Shown here: positions 25,256-42,450 of the stretch, in pieces | How the letters are laid out: each line of letters starts with the position of its first letter | Position numbering within the stretch: the stretch's first letter is position 1 | Source: Thermoleophilia bacterium | GTDB lineage: Bacteria; Actinomycetota; Thermoleophilia; Gaiellales; Gaiellaceae | Direction: 5' to 3' | Length of the DNA stretch: 64,000 nucleotides | Assembly: GCA_009694305.1 (NCBI GenBank) | Contig: SHVL01000001.1 | Coordinates: 62,001-126,000 of the forward strand | The notes under the pieces: generated by a model | Databases searched by the model: none | What the model was told of the DNA's origin: nothing | The model's input: the letters and a program-made list of their open reading frames with translations, nothing else | Made by a program: the position numbers and the translations under genes

Positions 25256-26428
25256 ATGTGTCTGCTCGACGGCTCCCCGTATACAAAGGCCCGCTTTCCG
25301 CCTACTGTTGGACACAGAAGGGGAGGGATCACGACTGCTGTAATCGTTGCGGCTCTAGGTGCCATCTGTGTTGTCGGCGTGCTCGTCGCGTTCTGGCTCG
25401 CCTCGCGGCGGCCTCTGGATGCGCGCGTCACGAGGGCCTTCGAACAGATGGACGAGCGCCTCGTCTGTATCACCGAGCAGATTGCAACGGCTGCACTGGG
25501 GCCGGTCGAGTCGGCCCGGGGACTCGGCGACGCAATCGGATCGACGATCGACCTGGACGAGGTGCTGCAACGCACGCTTGCCGCGGCAGCGGCCCTACCT
25601 GCAGTAGACGGGAGCTCCGTGAGGGTGCAGCGGAAAAACGGTGCGGTCGAGACGGCCTTCCGAGGCCTCGCTACCGAGGGTGGAGCCGGGTTCCTTGCCG
25701 GCCCGCCCGACGGCGCGCCGTTTGTCGCCGGACTGACCTCGTGGGACACCGAGGGCTCCGATGCACTGCGCACGGGCCTCGTCGTACCGCTCGGGACGGA
25801 TGGCACCGGAACGCTCGCAGTATTCTCGCGCAGCGTGAAGGCTTTCGACGCGGAATCCGTTGCGGTCCTTGCCATGATCGCCCGCTATGCAAGCCCGGCC
25901 GTCCAGAACGCCTTTCGCTTTCTCGATGTTCAGGAACTCGCAGCAACGGATCTGCGCACGGGCGTCGGCAGCGCCCTCGCCTTCGAGGAGGCGTTGCCCC
26001 GTGAGATCAGCGAAGCCCGGCGACATAGCCGACCGCTCTGCCTGATCCAGGTAGACCTCGACGACTTCGGCGAGATCAACAAGCAGCACTCACAGGAGAT
26101 CGGCAACACCGTCCTGACCGAGTTCGGTGAGCGCGTCCGCGCCACGATTCGGGGCAGTGATGCCGCGTTCCGAAACTCCGGCGGCGCCGACGAGTTCTTC
26201 CTGGTCTTGCCCGACACGACCCGTGAGGTCGCGAAGCTCTTCTACGGTCGCCTCACCTTCGAGATCGCGGAGCGCCCGTTTGGTGACACGGGCAAGCTCA
26301 CGATGTCCGGAGGCCTCGTGGAGCTGAGAGCCGATGACACGGCGAAAGCCTTCCAGGCTCGCGCCGGAGCACTCGTGCGAGAGGCAAAGAACGGCAAGAA
26401 CCGACTCTGTGACGACGGGCCACCGTAG
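25256..26428 (+). CDS. Membrane-anchored GAF-like / degenerate GGDEF domain protein
   Basis: N-terminal TM, GAF-like middle region, C-terminal VDLDDFGEINKQHSQEIGNTVL...RNSGGADEFFLVLP; start codon uncertain. Confidence 0.75.
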   Translation: MCLLDGSPYTKARFPPTVGHRRGGITTAVIVAALGAICVVGVLVAFWLASRRPLDARVTRAFEQMDERLVCITEQIATAALGPVESARGLGDAIGSTIDLDEVLQRTLAAAAALPAVDGSSVRVQRKNGAVETAFRGLATEGGAGFLAGPPDGAPFVAGLTSWDTEGSDALRTGLVVPLGTDGTGTLAVFSRSVKAFDAESVAVLAMIARYASPAVQNAFRFLDVQELAATDLRTGVGSALAFEEALPREISEARRHSRPLCLIQVDLDDFGEINKQHSQEIGNTVLTEFGERVRATIRGSDAAFRNSGGADEFFLVLPDTTREVAKLFYGRLTFEIAERPFGDTGKLTMSGGLVELRADDTAKAFQARAGALVREAKNGKNRLCDDGPP

Positions 26429-26465
26429 CCGTCGAGCGTCACGCCAAATCTGGCTCTAGTCCAAA

Positions 26466-26513
26466 ACGATGACGGGGTGTTTCTCGGTCGCCCGAGAGAC
26501 ACCCCGTCATCGT
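26466..26513. terminator. Bidirectional intrinsic terminator between convergent GGDEF gene and rpoC
   Basis: acgatgacggggtgtttctcgg-tcgc-ccgagagacaccccgtcatcgt: 22-bp stem with one mismatch; T-rich run after the stem on the minus strand. Confidence 0.85.
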
Positions 26514-26551
26514 TCGTTCTTCGGTTCCGCACGGCGGAACCGCATCGTGTT

Positions 26552-31087
<4,536 letters not shown>

Positions 31088-31110
31088 CGATTTCACCTCC
31101 GGTGAAATCG
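31088..31110 (-). promoter_or_regulatory. Perfect 10-bp hairpin containing the rpoC Shine-Dalgarno
   Basis: cgatttcacc-tcc-ggtgaaatcg; on the minus strand CGATTTCACC-GGA-GGTGAAATCG immediately precedes TTG. Confidence 0.65.
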
Positions 31111-31229
31111 TTAGCTAGGGCGTTCATCAGTTGCATTGCTCCTCCGGGTGCTCAACTTTTTGGGAATACCATCTGTTCTCACGCCACGTTGCGGGCGCAC
31201 TCTTTCAGGGGGTTCTCGAAGCGGAACCC

Positions 31230-34829
<3,600 letters not shown>

Positions 34830-35018
34830 GATGCGACAGCCTCCCTTGATGGCATGCATTGAAGGAGCGAGAAAGCTCGGGCGGGACGATGGAGAATCGG
34901 GGACGCAAATGTGCCACCGCAACCGCCGGGGGGCGACGTCGGCGGAACCTCCATCAATGACTATAGCGTAAAGGAGCTACGGAACGACGGCTAGGTGGTA
35001 CGTCGGGCCGACGAATGG

Positions 35019-35074
35019 GCCGGGCCGGGCCTTCCGCGTTCCACGAGCGTGGAAGACGGACGACCTGGCCCGGC
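35019..35074 (-). terminator. Intercistronic hairpin / possible partial terminator between rplL and rpoB
   Basis: Outer stem gccgggcc...ggcccggc plus inner ttccacg-ag-cgtggaa. Confidence 0.4.
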
Positions 35075-35089
35075 GAATCCGCGAGGCAC

Positions 35090-35473
35090 CTACTTGAGCT
35101 CGACGCTCGCGCCGGCTTCCTCGAGCTCTGCCTTGAGCTTCTCGGCCTCGTCCTTCGTAACGCCCTCCTTGACCGGGCCGGGCGCTGCATCGACGACGTC
35201 CTTCGCCTCCTTCAGACCGAGGCCGGTGATCGCCCGCACGACCTTGATCACCTGGATCTTCTTGTCGCCGACCGCCGTGAGAACGACGTCGAACGAGTTC
35301 TGCTCCTCGGCGGCACCACCGTCGCCGCCACCCGCTGTTGCGGCCGCAGCAACCGCAACCGGGGCTGCAGCCGTGACGCCCCACTCCTCCTCGATCGCGT
35401 TCTTCAACTCGACGAGCTCGAGCACGGTCATCTTGCCGAGCGTCTCGAGCACCTTTGCCGTATCCGTAGCCAT
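35090..35473 (-). CDS. rplL: 50S ribosomal protein L7/L12
   Basis: [30 protein letters not shown]...[38 protein letters not shown]. Confidence 0.97.
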   Translation of the reverse strand: MATDTAKVLETLGKMTVLELVELKNAIEEEWGVTAAAPVAVAAAATAGGGDGGAAEEQNSFDVVLTAVGDKKIQVIKVVRAITGLGLKEAKDVVDAAPGPVKEGVTKDEAEKLKAELEEAGASVELK

Positions 35474-35531
35474 GTGGTGTTTCCTCTCACGTCTGTGGTT
35501 TGTGATGGAGATGGGCGGGATTGTTCCCCCC

Positions 35532-36233
35532 CTACGCCTCCGTGGTTTCTGTCTCGGCCTCGGCCGCCGGTTCAGCGACTGCCTCCGCGACGTCCTCGGT
35601 CGTCGTTTCCGTGACTGCCTCAACGACCGGTTCGTCTGCCACAGCCTCCTCGGCCGCGACCTCGCCGGTTGGCACCTCCGCCGCAGGACTGACGTCCTCG
35701 ACGGCTTCGGCACCACCGAGCTGCGTGATTCTGGCGTCGATCAGGCCCACCAGGTTCCGGAGCGGTGCGTTCAACACCGCAACGAGCTGGCTCAGCGGGG
35801 CGACGATCACTCCGACGAGCTGCGCCTTCAGGACATCGAGCGGCGGCAACTCCGCGAGGCTCTCGATATCGGCTGCGCTGATCGGAGTACCCGACAGCAC
35901 ACCCCCGCGCAGCGTGAGGATATTCGTCTGCTTGGCCGTGTCGCTGAGTGCCTTCGCAACCGCGACCGGGTTCCCGTCAGCTGCCACGAATGCGATAGCC
36001 GTCGGGCCCTCGAGGAGAGCCAGCAACGCATCGGCACCTGCCGCCTCGGCGGCACGCCGGGTGAGCGTATTCTTGACCACGCTCAGCCTGGCACCGTGGT
36101 TCAACAGCTCGACCCGCAGGCTTGCGAGCTGGCTGTTCGTGAGACCACGATAGTCGGCCACGAGCAGCACATCCGCCGACCGGAGTCGCTCGGTCAGATC
36201 CTCGATCAACCTCTCCTTGTCTGCTTTCTGCAT
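35532..36233 (-). CDS. rplJ: 50S ribosomal protein L10 with acidic C-terminal extension
   Basis: [44 protein letters not shown]...; tail [50 protein letters not shown]. Confidence 0.94.
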   Translation of the reverse strand: MQKADKERLIEDLTERLRSADVLLVADYRGLTNSQLASLRVELLNHGARLSVVKNTLTRRAAEAAGADALLALLEGPTAIAFVAADGNPVAVAKALSDTAKQTNILTLRGGVLSGTPISAADIESLAELPPLDVLKAQLVGVIVAPLSQLVAVLNAPLRNLVGLIDARITQLGGAEAVEDVSPAAEVPTGEVAAEEAVADEPVVEAVTETTTEDVAEAVAEPAAEAETETTEA

Positions 36234-36482
36234 CTTTCACCTCCTCTCGAACATCGAGCCCGCACGGAGGCGGGCTCGAGCGAGTGACGGTGTTGCAGTC
36301 ATTCGTGCGAGGCCACCTCGGCCGGGCTTCTGCGCTGTGTTGGCTGGCGCCGTCTCGCCGCCGCCATGTGACGAAAAATCGTGTCACATGGCTTTGGCGA
36401 TTCGGCGCGAGCTAGCACAAGGCTGCCGGCTGTCTTCGGCGACGGGCATGTCAGAAAAACGTCAACGGGCAAGGCAACGGCC
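36234..36482 (-). promoter_or_regulatory. Structured rplJL leader (candidate L10 leader / attenuator)
   Basis: 249-nt gap between rplA and rplJ with perfect hairpins tcgagcccgc-acggag-gcgggctcga (36254-36279) and ccatgtgac...gtcacatgg (36364-36391). Confidence 0.55.
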
Positions 36483-37217
36483 TCACCCCGTCAGGGCTGC
36501 TGCCTCCTCGAGTTCCTCGACGATCCCGCGTGTGCGCGACGGATCGATGTGCAGGCCCGGGCCCATCGTGGACGTCAGCGTGATGCCCTTGATGTAGCGC
36601 CCCTTGGACGAGGCCGGCTTCGCGCGAACGATCTCGTCCACGAGCGCAGCATAGTTCTCGACGAGCGCCCGCTCGCCGAAGCTCTTCTTGCCGATCGCGA
36701 CGTGCACGTTCGCACCACGGTCGGTGCGGTACTCGAGCTTGCCCGCCTTCGCATCCGAGACGGCCTTCGCGATGTCGAAGGTAACCGTGCCCGTCTTCGG
36801 ATTGGGCATCAACCCACGCGGCCCGAGGACGCGGCCGAGCTTGCCGACGTTGCCCATCTGGTCGGGGGTGGCGATGGCCACGTCGAAGTCCACGAAGCCG
36901 CCCTCGATCCGGGCAGCGAGGTCGGCTGCACCGACGACGTCGGCACCTGCCTCCTCCGCCTCACGGGCCTTGTCACCCTCGGCAAAGACCGCAACTCTCG
37001 TCGTCCGGCCGGTGCCGTGCGGCAGCATCAGGGTTCCACGCAGCTGTTCATCAGCGTGGCGGACGTTCAGGCCGAGCAGGAAATGCACTTCGACTGTCTC
37101 GTCGAACTTCGCGCCCTCGATCTCCTTGAGAATCCTGATCGCCTCGACCGGCGTGTAGAGGTTCTCACGATCGATCTTTGCGCGGGCGGCTGCGTACCGC
37201 TTTCCGTGACCGCTCAT
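36483..37217 (-). CDS. rplA: 50S ribosomal protein L1
   Basis: [32 protein letters not shown]...[48 protein letters not shown]. Confidence 0.97.
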   Translation of the reverse strand: MSGHGKRYAAARAKIDRENLYTPVEAIRILKEIEGAKFDETVEVHFLLGLNVRHADEQLRGTLMLPHGTGRTTRVAVFAEGDKAREAEEAGADVVGAADLAARIEGGFVDFDVAIATPDQMGNVGKLGRVLGPRGLMPNPKTGTVTFDIAKAVSDAKAGKLEYRTDRGANVHVAIGKKSFGERALVENYAALVDEIVRAKPASSKGRYIKGITLTSTMGPGLHIDPSRTRGIVEELEEAAALTG

Positions 37218-37639
37218 GCCTCCACCTCCACGCCCATCGACCGGGCGGTGCCGGCGATCACCTTCATCGCCTGCTCGATGTCGTTGGCGTTCAGATCTGG
37301 CATCTTCGTCTCGGCGATCGAGCGGAGCTGCGCCTGCGAAAGCTTGCCGACCTTCACCCGGTTCGGCTCCGCCGAGCCCGACTGGAGGCTGAGCACCTCC
37401 TTGATCAGGACTGCTGCGGGCGGCGTCTTTGTGATGAACGTGAACGAACGATCCTCGAAGACCGTGATCTCGACCGGGATGATCCGGCCGTTCTCATGGG
37501 CGGTCTGCGCGTTGAACGCCTTGGTGAACTCGACGATGTTGACGCCGTGCTGGCCGAGTGCGGGACCAACGGGCGGGGCCGGGTTGGCCTGGCCACCCGG
37601 AATCTGAAGCTTGATAAGTGTGAGAACTTGTTTTGCCAT
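37214..37639 (-). CDS. rplK: 50S ribosomal protein L11
   Basis: [39 protein letters not shown]. Confidence 0.97.
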   Translation of the reverse strand: MAKQVLTLIKLQIPGGQANPAPPVGPALGQHGVNIVEFTKAFNAQTAHENGRIIPVEITVFEDRSFTFITKTPPAAVLIKEVLSLQSGSAEPNRVKVGKLSQAQLRSIAETKMPDLNANDIEQAMKVIAGTARSMGVEVEA

Positions 37640-37698
37640 ATGCGTGAGTGCAGTCGGGGCTGCGCGCCCCTCCTCCCGTCTTGTCGATTACAAAATAG

Positions 37699-38232
37699 TC
37701 AGTCGATCTTTTTGACCTGGTCGAAGGTGAGCTCGACCGGCACCTGGCGCTCGAAGATGTCAACGAGCACTTTGAGCTTCTGCGCCTCGGGATTGACGTC
37801 AACGATCTCGCCGTCGAAGTCGGAGAGCGGCCCCGAGGTGACCTTGACCGACTCGCCGAGCACGAACTGCGCCTGCGACTTCGCTGCTGGCCCGCCGCCG
37901 GCACCCGCCGTGTGCAGGATGCGGTCTACTTCGACCTGGGACAGCGGCACGGGCTTGGCACCTGCGCCGACGAATCCGGTCACACCGGGCGTCCCCTTGA
38001 CCACGATCCACGCCTCGTCGCTCAGATCCATGTTGACAAGGACGTAGCCGGGCAGAACACGCTTCTCTGTCTGCACCTTCTGTCCGTCCTTCGTCTCGAT
38101 CACCTGCTCGGTCGGTACGACGACGCGCCGAAACCGTGGCGACTGGTTCAGAGAAACGATCCGGTGCTCGAGGTTCGTCTTGACCTTTTTTTCGTGCCCG
38201 GAATAGGTGTTGATCACGTACCAGAGAAACAT
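37699..38232 (-). CDS. nusG: Transcription termination/antitermination protein NusG
   Basis: WYVINTYSGHEKKVKTNLEHRI...GYVLVNMDLSDEAWIVVKGTPGVTGFVG and KOW domain. Confidence 0.96.
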   Translation of the reverse strand: MFLWYVINTYSGHEKKVKTNLEHRIVSLNQSPRFRRVVVPTEQVIETKDGQKVQTEKRVLPGYVLVNMDLSDEAWIVVKGTPGVTGFVGAGAKPVPLSQVEVDRILHTAGAGGGPAAKSQAQFVLGESVKVTSGPLSDFDGEIVDVNPEAQKLKVLVDIFERQVPVELTFDQVKKID

Positions 38233-38239
38233 GGTTGCC

Positions 38240-38569
38240 TCACTGCCCGAGAAGGACGTCGCGGACGAAGGGCCGAACCAGCTGGTCGACCCCCCAGAGA
38301 TACGCGCCCACGATGGCGACGGCGATGATGACGGCGACCGTGCCCTGGATCACCTGGGCGCGGTTGGGCCAGTCCACCTTGTGCAGCTCGGCCCAGGACT
38401 CGCCGAGAAAACCGCCGCGCCGCCGGGACTCGTGCTCGACAATGCCTCCGGGCGCGCTACCGCCGCCCGCTGCTTCAGCGGGCTGTGGCACGCTGCGAGG
38501 CTCGCTCGGCTCCTGGTCTCCCGCAGCCCGGCGCGCATCGCGCCTCTGCCTCCGGGTTTCGTCGGCCAT
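38240..38569 (-). CDS. secE: Preprotein translocase subunit SecE
   Basis: FLGESWAELHKVDWPNRAQVIQGTVAVIIAVAIVGAYLWGVDQLV, located between nusG and rpmG. Confidence 0.92.
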   Translation of the reverse strand: MADETRRQRRDARRAAGDQEPSEPRSVPQPAEAAGGGSAPGGIVEHESRRRGGFLGESWAELHKVDWPNRAQVIQGTVAVIIAVAIVGAYLWGVDQLVRPFVRDVLLGQ

Positions 38570-38731
38570 TTAGCGGGTCTCCCGATGGATCGTGTGGGAA
38601 CCGCACCAGCGGCAGTACTTCTTGAACTCGACCCGGTCGGGTGAGTTTCGCTTCGACTTCTCCGTCTGGTAATTCCGCCGCTTGCAGTCGATACAGGCGA
38701 GCGTGATTGCGACTCTGACTCCGGTTGCCAT
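38570..38731 (-). CDS. rpmG: 50S ribosomal protein L33 (not in the supplied ORF track)
   Basis: Manual translation [53 protein letters not shown]. Confidence 0.95.
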   Translation of the reverse strand: MATGVRVAITLACIDCKRRNYQTEKSKRNSPDRVEFKKYCRWCGSHTIHRETR

Positions 38732-38768
38732 GGCTTCTTCTCGTAGCGGTGGGAAGGGACGTGCGAGG

Positions 38769-38842
38769 TAGCGGCGGTAGGACTCGAACCTACGACACGC
38801 GGATTATGATTCCGCTGCTCTAACCAACTGAGCTACGCCGCC
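38769..38842 (-). tRNA. tRNA-Met (anticodon CAT), elongator-like, no encoded CCA
   Basis: GGCGGCGTAGCTCAGTTGGTTAGAGCAGCGGAATCATAATCCGCGTGTCGTAGGTTCGAGTCCTACCGCCGCTA folds as a cloverleaf with loop ATCATAA. Confidence 0.95.
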
Positions 38843-39066
38843 GAGCAGCTACCAACTCTAGCAGGGCAGAGTAGCAGTGGCACGGAGGCGCAGGCACCGA
38901 CCCGGTGAGGGGCAGGAACCACTTGTGCAGGCCGCCACACACTAGCGCAGATCGGCGACTCGCCCGCCGCCGAGTAAGAACACCGTCTGCACGCCGAACA
39001 CGCAAACGGACCCGCACCGGTGCCGATCGCGTGATGTTCGCAGTCGTGACCGCCACTCGCACGGGG

Positions 39067-40035
39067 TCAGGGGAGGAGCACGACCTTGCCGAACCCCGCT
39101 CCCTCTTCGAGGTGCCTGAACGCGGCGTGCGCATCGGCAAGCGGAAACTCCGAGTCCACGAGGGGCTTGACGCCCGTCTGCTCGAGAAAGGCGCACATCT
39201 CCTGAAACTCGGCGAACGTCCCCATCGACGAGCCCAGAACAGCGAGTTGCCGCCAGAAGATCCGGGCCAGGTCGGCCGAGGGATCGGGCCCACTCGTTGC
39301 CCCGGCAACAACCACGGTGCCTCCGGTACGCAGAGACTTCAACGAGTGGTCCCACGTCGCCTTGCCGACCGAGTCGAGCACAGCATCCACGCGCGTCGGG
39401 AGGCGGCTGCCCGGCGCGAAGGCGCCGGCCGCACCGAGTTCGAGCGCACGGGCTCGTTTCTCCTCGCTGCGGCTCGTCACGTAGACGACGAGCCCGGCGG
39501 CCCGCCCGAGCAGCAGAGCGGCCGTCGAGACGCCGCCGCCTGCACCCTGGATGAGAACCGACTGGCCCGGTCGGAGGGCCGCCCGGTTGAAGAGCATCCG
39601 GTAGGCGGTCAGATACGCGGTCGGGAGACATGCCGCCTCGGCAAAGGAGAGCGCCGCCGGCTTGGGCACGAGATTCCGTGACGGGGCGGCGACCCTCTGG
39701 GCGAGCGTGCCGGGAACTCCGCGCTCCGAGAGAACGTGAAAGTCGGCCGCGAGCGTCTCGTCTTCCCCGGGGGCCGGGTTCCCGAGGACGGCGTAGATCA
39801 CAACCTCTGTTCCGTCTGCCGTCACGCCCGCGGCGTCCGTTCCAAGAACGACGGGAACCCCGTTCTCGCTCACTCCGATCCCGCGAAGGCTGAAGAGGTC
39901 GTGATGGTTCAGAGCGGCGGCACGCACCTCGACGACCTCCCATCCTGCCGGAGGAGACGGCTCTGGGACGTCGGTGACATCGAGGCCGGCGAGGGGATCG
40001 CCGGGCGAGATCCGGGCGCAGACCGCTGCGAGCAC
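39067..40035 (-). CDS. Zinc-binding-type MDR alcohol dehydrogenase / quinone oxidoreductase
   Basis: VRAAALNHHDLFSLRGIG...LGTDAAGVTADGTEVV...GQSVLIQGAGGGVSTAALLLGRAAG; GTG start chosen. Confidence 0.85.
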   Translation of the reverse strand: MLAAVCARISPGDPLAGLDVTDVPEPSPPAGWEVVEVRAAALNHHDLFSLRGIGVSENGVPVVLGTDAAGVTADGTEVVIYAVLGNPAPGEDETLAADFHVLSERGVPGTLAQRVAAPSRNLVPKPAALSFAEAACLPTAYLTAYRMLFNRAALRPGQSVLIQGAGGGVSTAALLLGRAAGLVVYVTSRSEEKRARALELGAAGAFAPGSRLPTRVDAVLDSVGKATWDHSLKSLRTGGTVVVAGATSGPDPSADLARIFWRQLAVLGSSMGTFAEFQEMCAFLEQTGVKPLVDSEFPLADAHAAFRHLEEGAGFGKVVLLP

Positions 40036-40141
40036 CTTGGAACCTCCGGGGGCAGAATGTGGCCGTCGGCGGCTGCCGGCAGCGTCAGCAGTCGCGAGCG
40101 TACCGGTGCGATGACCCTCCCTGTCGCGTACGCTGGAGTGC

Positions 40142-41122
40142 ATGCGTGCGGTTGTCTTCACGGGGGCCGGCGGGAACGAGGTCATCGAGGTCGTGGAGCG
40201 GCCGGATCCCGTCCCGACCGGGGACGACCTGCTCATCGCCGTGCGGTACGCGGGACTGAATCCCGCCGACCTCGCCCAGCGCGAGGGCCGCTATCCCGCT
40301 CCCCCCGGCTCACCGCCCGACGTTCCCGGTATCGAGGTGTCGGGAAGCGTGATCGCCCGTGGGCCGACGGCGCTCCGATTCGCCGTGGGCTCCCGGGTCT
40401 TCGGCATCGTCGGAGGCGGTGGGTTCGCAGACCGGGTCCTCGTCCATGAACTGCACGTCACCGATGTACCGGAGCGGCTCGACGAGCTCGCTGCCGCGGC
40501 GGTGCCCGAGGTGTTCGTGACCGCCCACGACGCCGTGATGATGCAGGCCCGCCTTCGGCCCGGCGAGCTTCTCGTCGTCAACGGCGCAAACGGCGGAGTC
40601 GGTACTGCAGCCGTACAGATCGCGTCGGTCGCGGGCGCCCGTGTACTCGCAACCGTTCGCAGCGAAGCGCTGCGCGATGACGTGGCCCGGCTCGGAGCAA
40701 CCGTGATCGGGCCGGAGGAACTCGTTGAAAGGGCCGTCGCCGAGGGTGGCGCCGACGTCATTCTCGAGCTCGTCGGCGCACCGAACCTCGGCCCCGACCT
40801 CCGCGCCCTCGCCGTCCGGGGGCGCATCGTGATCGTCGGCATAGGCGCCGGAACGGAGGCTCCACTCGACCTGAGGAAGCTGATGGGACGACGTGCGCAG
40901 ATCATGGGAACCACCCTGCGGGCCCGACCGCTCGAGGAGAAGGCTATTGCAGTCCAGGCCTTTGCCCGTGAAGTCGTGCCGCACCTCGCGGCCGGGCGCA
41001 TCGCTCCGCTCGTCGATCGGGTCTTCCCGGCGAGCGACGTCGCCGCGGCGTTCGACCGGCTGCAGTCACCCGGCAAGCTCGGCAAGGTTTTGCTCGACTT
41101 CGGTGCAACGAGCCGTTCCTGA
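40142..41122 (+). CDS. NAD(P)H:quinone oxidoreductase-like MDR protein
   Basis: MRAVVFTGAGGNEVIEVVERPDPVPTGDDLLIAVRYAGLNPADLAQREGRYPAPPGSPPDVPGIEVSG...VNGANGGVGTAAVQIA. Confidence 0.88.
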   Translation: MRAVVFTGAGGNEVIEVVERPDPVPTGDDLLIAVRYAGLNPADLAQREGRYPAPPGSPPDVPGIEVSGSVIARGPTALRFAVGSRVFGIVGGGGFADRVLVHELHVTDVPERLDELAAAAVPEVFVTAHDAVMMQARLRPGELLVVNGANGGVGTAAVQIASVAGARVLATVRSEALRDDVARLGATVIGPEELVERAVAEGGADVILELVGAPNLGPDLRALAVRGRIVIVGIGAGTEAPLDLRKLMGRRAQIMGTTLRARPLEEKAIAVQAFAREVVPHLAAGRIAPLVDRVFPASDVAAAFDRLQSPGKLGKVLLDFGATSRS

Positions 41123-41166
41123 TCGAGACGCAGAACCTCTGTGGCTACGCTTCCTCCAAGATCATC

Positions 41167-42450
41167 GTGGATAAGCCTGTCTCTAGAACCCGCATCGCCA
41201 CCGAACTCGAGCGGGTTCGCCTGGCGACAGAAGCACTGATCGAACCACTTGGCGATACGGAGCTCCGCCGGCAGGTGTCACCGCTGCAGTCACCGCTCGT
41301 CTGGGACTACGCGCACATCGCATACTTCGAGGAGCTCTGGCTGTCACGGCAGGTCGGCGGCGGCGAACCGATTGCCACGGGCCATGACGACATCTACGAC
41401 GCCTTCCAGCACGAGCGGGACGGACGCGCCGACCTACCTCTCCTCGATCCTTCGGCAGCGCGGGCCTACACCGCCGAAGTCCGTGAACGGACGCTCGAGG
41501 TGCTGGCGGAGGTCGATCTGGAAAGCGAAGATCCGCTCGTGCGTGACGGCTTCGTGTTCGGGATGGTGCTCCAGCACGAGACGCAGCACCAGGAGACGCT
41601 GCTGCAGACGCTCGCGCTCAGGGACGAGGCCTACCCCCTGCCCGAGCGCGCGACGACGACAGCTCCGGCGGGGCCCGAGGACGTGTCCGTCCCGGCAGGG
41701 CCTTTCACCCTCGGCACGTCCGAGCATCCGTGGGCCTACGACAACGAGCGGCAGGCTCACGAGGTCGTGCTCGACGGGTTCCGGATCGACAGGCTGCCCG
41801 TGACGAACGCTCGCTATCTCGACTTCGTCGAGGATCAGGGCTACGACGAGCAGAGCCACTGGAGCGAGCCTGGCTGGGCCTGGCGCCTCGCAGAGAACGC
41901 GACGCTCCCACACGGCTGGCGCGTCAGCGCCGGCGAGAGAGCGCGCCTCCGGTTCGGTCATCTGGAGCCGCTACCGCCGGACGAGCCGGTGCAGCACGTC
42001 TCGTTCTTCGAGGCAGAAGCGTTTGCCCGCTGGGCAGGGAAGCGGCTTGCCACAGAGCAGGAGTGGGAGAAGGCCGCGCGATGCAGACCCGGCGTGGAGA
42101 CGCACGCCGCACGTTTCGCCAACGACGACGACGACGGCCCTGAGGCGAACCTGGGGGGCGCGAGCTTCGGCCCCCTTCCGGCAACGCCCGGGAGCGCCAC
42201 AGCCTGCGGCGCGCTGCAGCTCATGGGCGATGTCTGGGAGTGGACATCCTCGCACTTCCTTCCCTACCCCGGCTTCACGCCTTTCCCCTACCCCGAGTAC
42301 TCCGAGGTGTTCTTCGGCGAGGCCTTCAGGGTGCTGCGTGGCGGCTCGTGGGCATCGGATCCGCTGGTGGCGCGTCCGACTGCACGCAACTGGGACTACC
42401 CTCAGCGCCGTCAGATCTTTGCGGGCTTCCGGTGTGTGACCGATGCTTGA
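41167..42450 (+). CDS. egtB: Ergothioneine biosynthesis protein EgtB (sulfoxide synthase family)
   Basis: DinB-like N-terminus with MVLQHETQHQETLLQTL, then FGE-sulfatase domain (PVTNARYLDFVE, GDVWEWTSSHFLPYPGF, RGGSWAS). Confidence 0.9.
   Translation: MDKPVSRTRIATELERVRLATEALIEPLGDTELRRQVSPLQSPLVWDYAHIAYFEELWLSRQVGGGEPIATGHDDIYDAFQHERDGRADLPLLDPSAARAYTAEVRERTLEVLAEVDLESEDPLVRDGFVFGMVLQHETQHQETLLQTLALRDEAYPLPERATTTAPAGPEDVSVPAGPFTLGTSEHPWAYDNERQAHEVVLDGFRIDRLPVTNARYLDFVEDQGYDEQSHWSEPGWAWRLAENATLPHGWRVSAGERARLRFGHLEPLPPDEPVQHVSFFEAEAFARWAGKRLATEQEWEKAARCRPGVETHAARFANDDDDGPEANLGGASFGPLPATPGSATACGALQLMGDVWEWTSSHFLPYPGFTPFPYPEYSEVFFGEAFRVLRGGSWASDPLVARPTARNWDYPQRRQIFAGFRCVTDA

Noticed and set aside
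38820-39311. 163-aa minus-strand ORF between the tRNA and the MDR gene
   Set aside because: Overlaps the tRNA and the MDR gene; Arg/Ser-rich composition typical of chance ORFs.
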